Shown: in pieces, positions 6,752 through 6,816 of the stretch
Layout of the letters: every line of letters begins with the position of its first letter
Position numbering within the stretch: position 1 is the first letter of the stretch
Origin: Limisphaerales bacterium
GTDB taxonomy: Bacteria; Verrucomicrobiota; Verrucomicrobiia; Limisphaerales; UBA8199
DNA length: 6,816 nucleotides
Direction of reading: 5' to 3'
Assembly (NCBI GenBank): GCA_025356925.1
Contig: JANXQE010000073.1
Span: 1 to 6,816 of the forward strand
Made by a program: the position numbers and the translations under genes
Notes under the pieces: generated by a model
What the model was told of the DNA's origin: nothing
The model's input: the letters and a program-made list of their open reading frames with translations, nothing else
The model's database searches: none

Positions 6752-6780
6752 TTGACGGACTGATTTTCATGCCCTAAAGT
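6752..6780 (+). promoter_or_regulatory. Sigma-70-type promoter for the gene starting at 6803
   Basis: TTGACG (6752-6757, five of six -35 bases) and TAAAGT (6775-6780, four of six -10 bases) are separated by exactly 17 bp. An AT-rich stretch (6720-6746, with a T7 run and AATTTTA) lies upstream, as for an UP element. Transcription would start near 6787-6790, leaving a leader of only about 15 nt with no Shine-Dalgarno sequence. Confidence 0.6.
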
Positions 6781-6802
6781 ATGCGTATAGATACGCATAC
6801 TT
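6777..6802. promoter_or_regulatory. Perfect 12-bp-arm palindrome, likely operator
   Basis: AAGTATGCGTAT (6777-6788), a 2-bp AG centre, then ATACGCATACTT (6791-6802), with no mismatch. It overlaps the last bases of the -10 element and the predicted transcription start, and abuts the ATG at 6803. This placement fits a dimeric repressor blocking its own promoter, as in antitoxin or small regulator genes. The binding protein is not visible; autoregulation by the 6803 gene product is inference. Confidence 0.6.
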
Positions 6803-6816
6803 ATGAGCAAGCAAGA
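6803..6816 (+). CDS. Start of a gene running off the window, product unknown
   Basis: ATG AGC AAG CAA GA reads M-S-K-Q and then leaves the window. It is called a gene start only because a good promoter and a perfect palindrome sit directly in front of it. No ribosome binding site precedes it. Four residues are too few to name a product. Confidence 0.4.

Noticed and set aside
1..6816. CRISPR array, tRNA, rRNA or defence gene cluster
   Set aside because: No regularly spaced repeats, no tRNA-like cloverleaf and no rRNA segments were seen; the RT is a group II intron type at a decayed locus and not a retron or DRT with partner genes.

Overview
The window reads like an ordinary chromosomal stretch from a GC-rich Gram-negative bacterium, most likely of the Verrucomicrobiota/Planctomycetota type. 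This assignment is inferred. It rests on a Tat-exported Gfo/Idh/MocA oxidoreductase of the kind that is abundant there, a secreted beta-lactamase-fold serine hydrolase, a lipoprotein with TPR-like helices, and the absence of Shine-Dalgarno sequences before the host genes. No marker gene settles the phylum.

Layout, all genes on the + strand. Positions 1-911 hold the 3' part of an enolase-superfamily dipeptide epimerase. Positions 937-1308 hold a small four-helix DUF423 membrane protein, 25 bp downstream and probably co-transcribed. Positions 1510-2931 hold a Tat-signal Gfo/Idh/MocA-family oxidoreductase. Positions 3158-3892 hold a helical lipoprotein of unknown function. From about 3933 to 5256 lies the wreck of a group II intron. 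It has a highly structured RNA part, a strong ribosome binding site, and a reverse-transcriptase gene that carries an in-frame TAG and then breaks off inside the conserved GTPQGGI block. The catalytic YADD, the maturase region and intron domains V/VI are all absent. A secreted serine beta-lactamase-family hydrolase (5310-6560) starts about 50 bp after the break.

The last 250 bp hold no complete gene. They contain a patch of short repeated words overlapping a startless 45-codon reading frame on the - strand. Beyond it lies a good sigma-70-type promoter whose -10 overlaps a perfect 12-bp-arm palindrome ending directly before an ATG at 6803. The gene starting there runs off the window and is probably self-repressed.

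The host genes do not form one obvious pathway. The epimerase (murein-peptide or dipeptide metabolism), the exported oxidoreductase and the secreted hydrolase fit a heterotrophic, polymer- and peptide-scavenging lifestyle, but no functional link between them is visible. I see no convincing new multi-gene system. The most useful observations are the dead intron with its unusual ends and the operator-like palindrome at the right edge.
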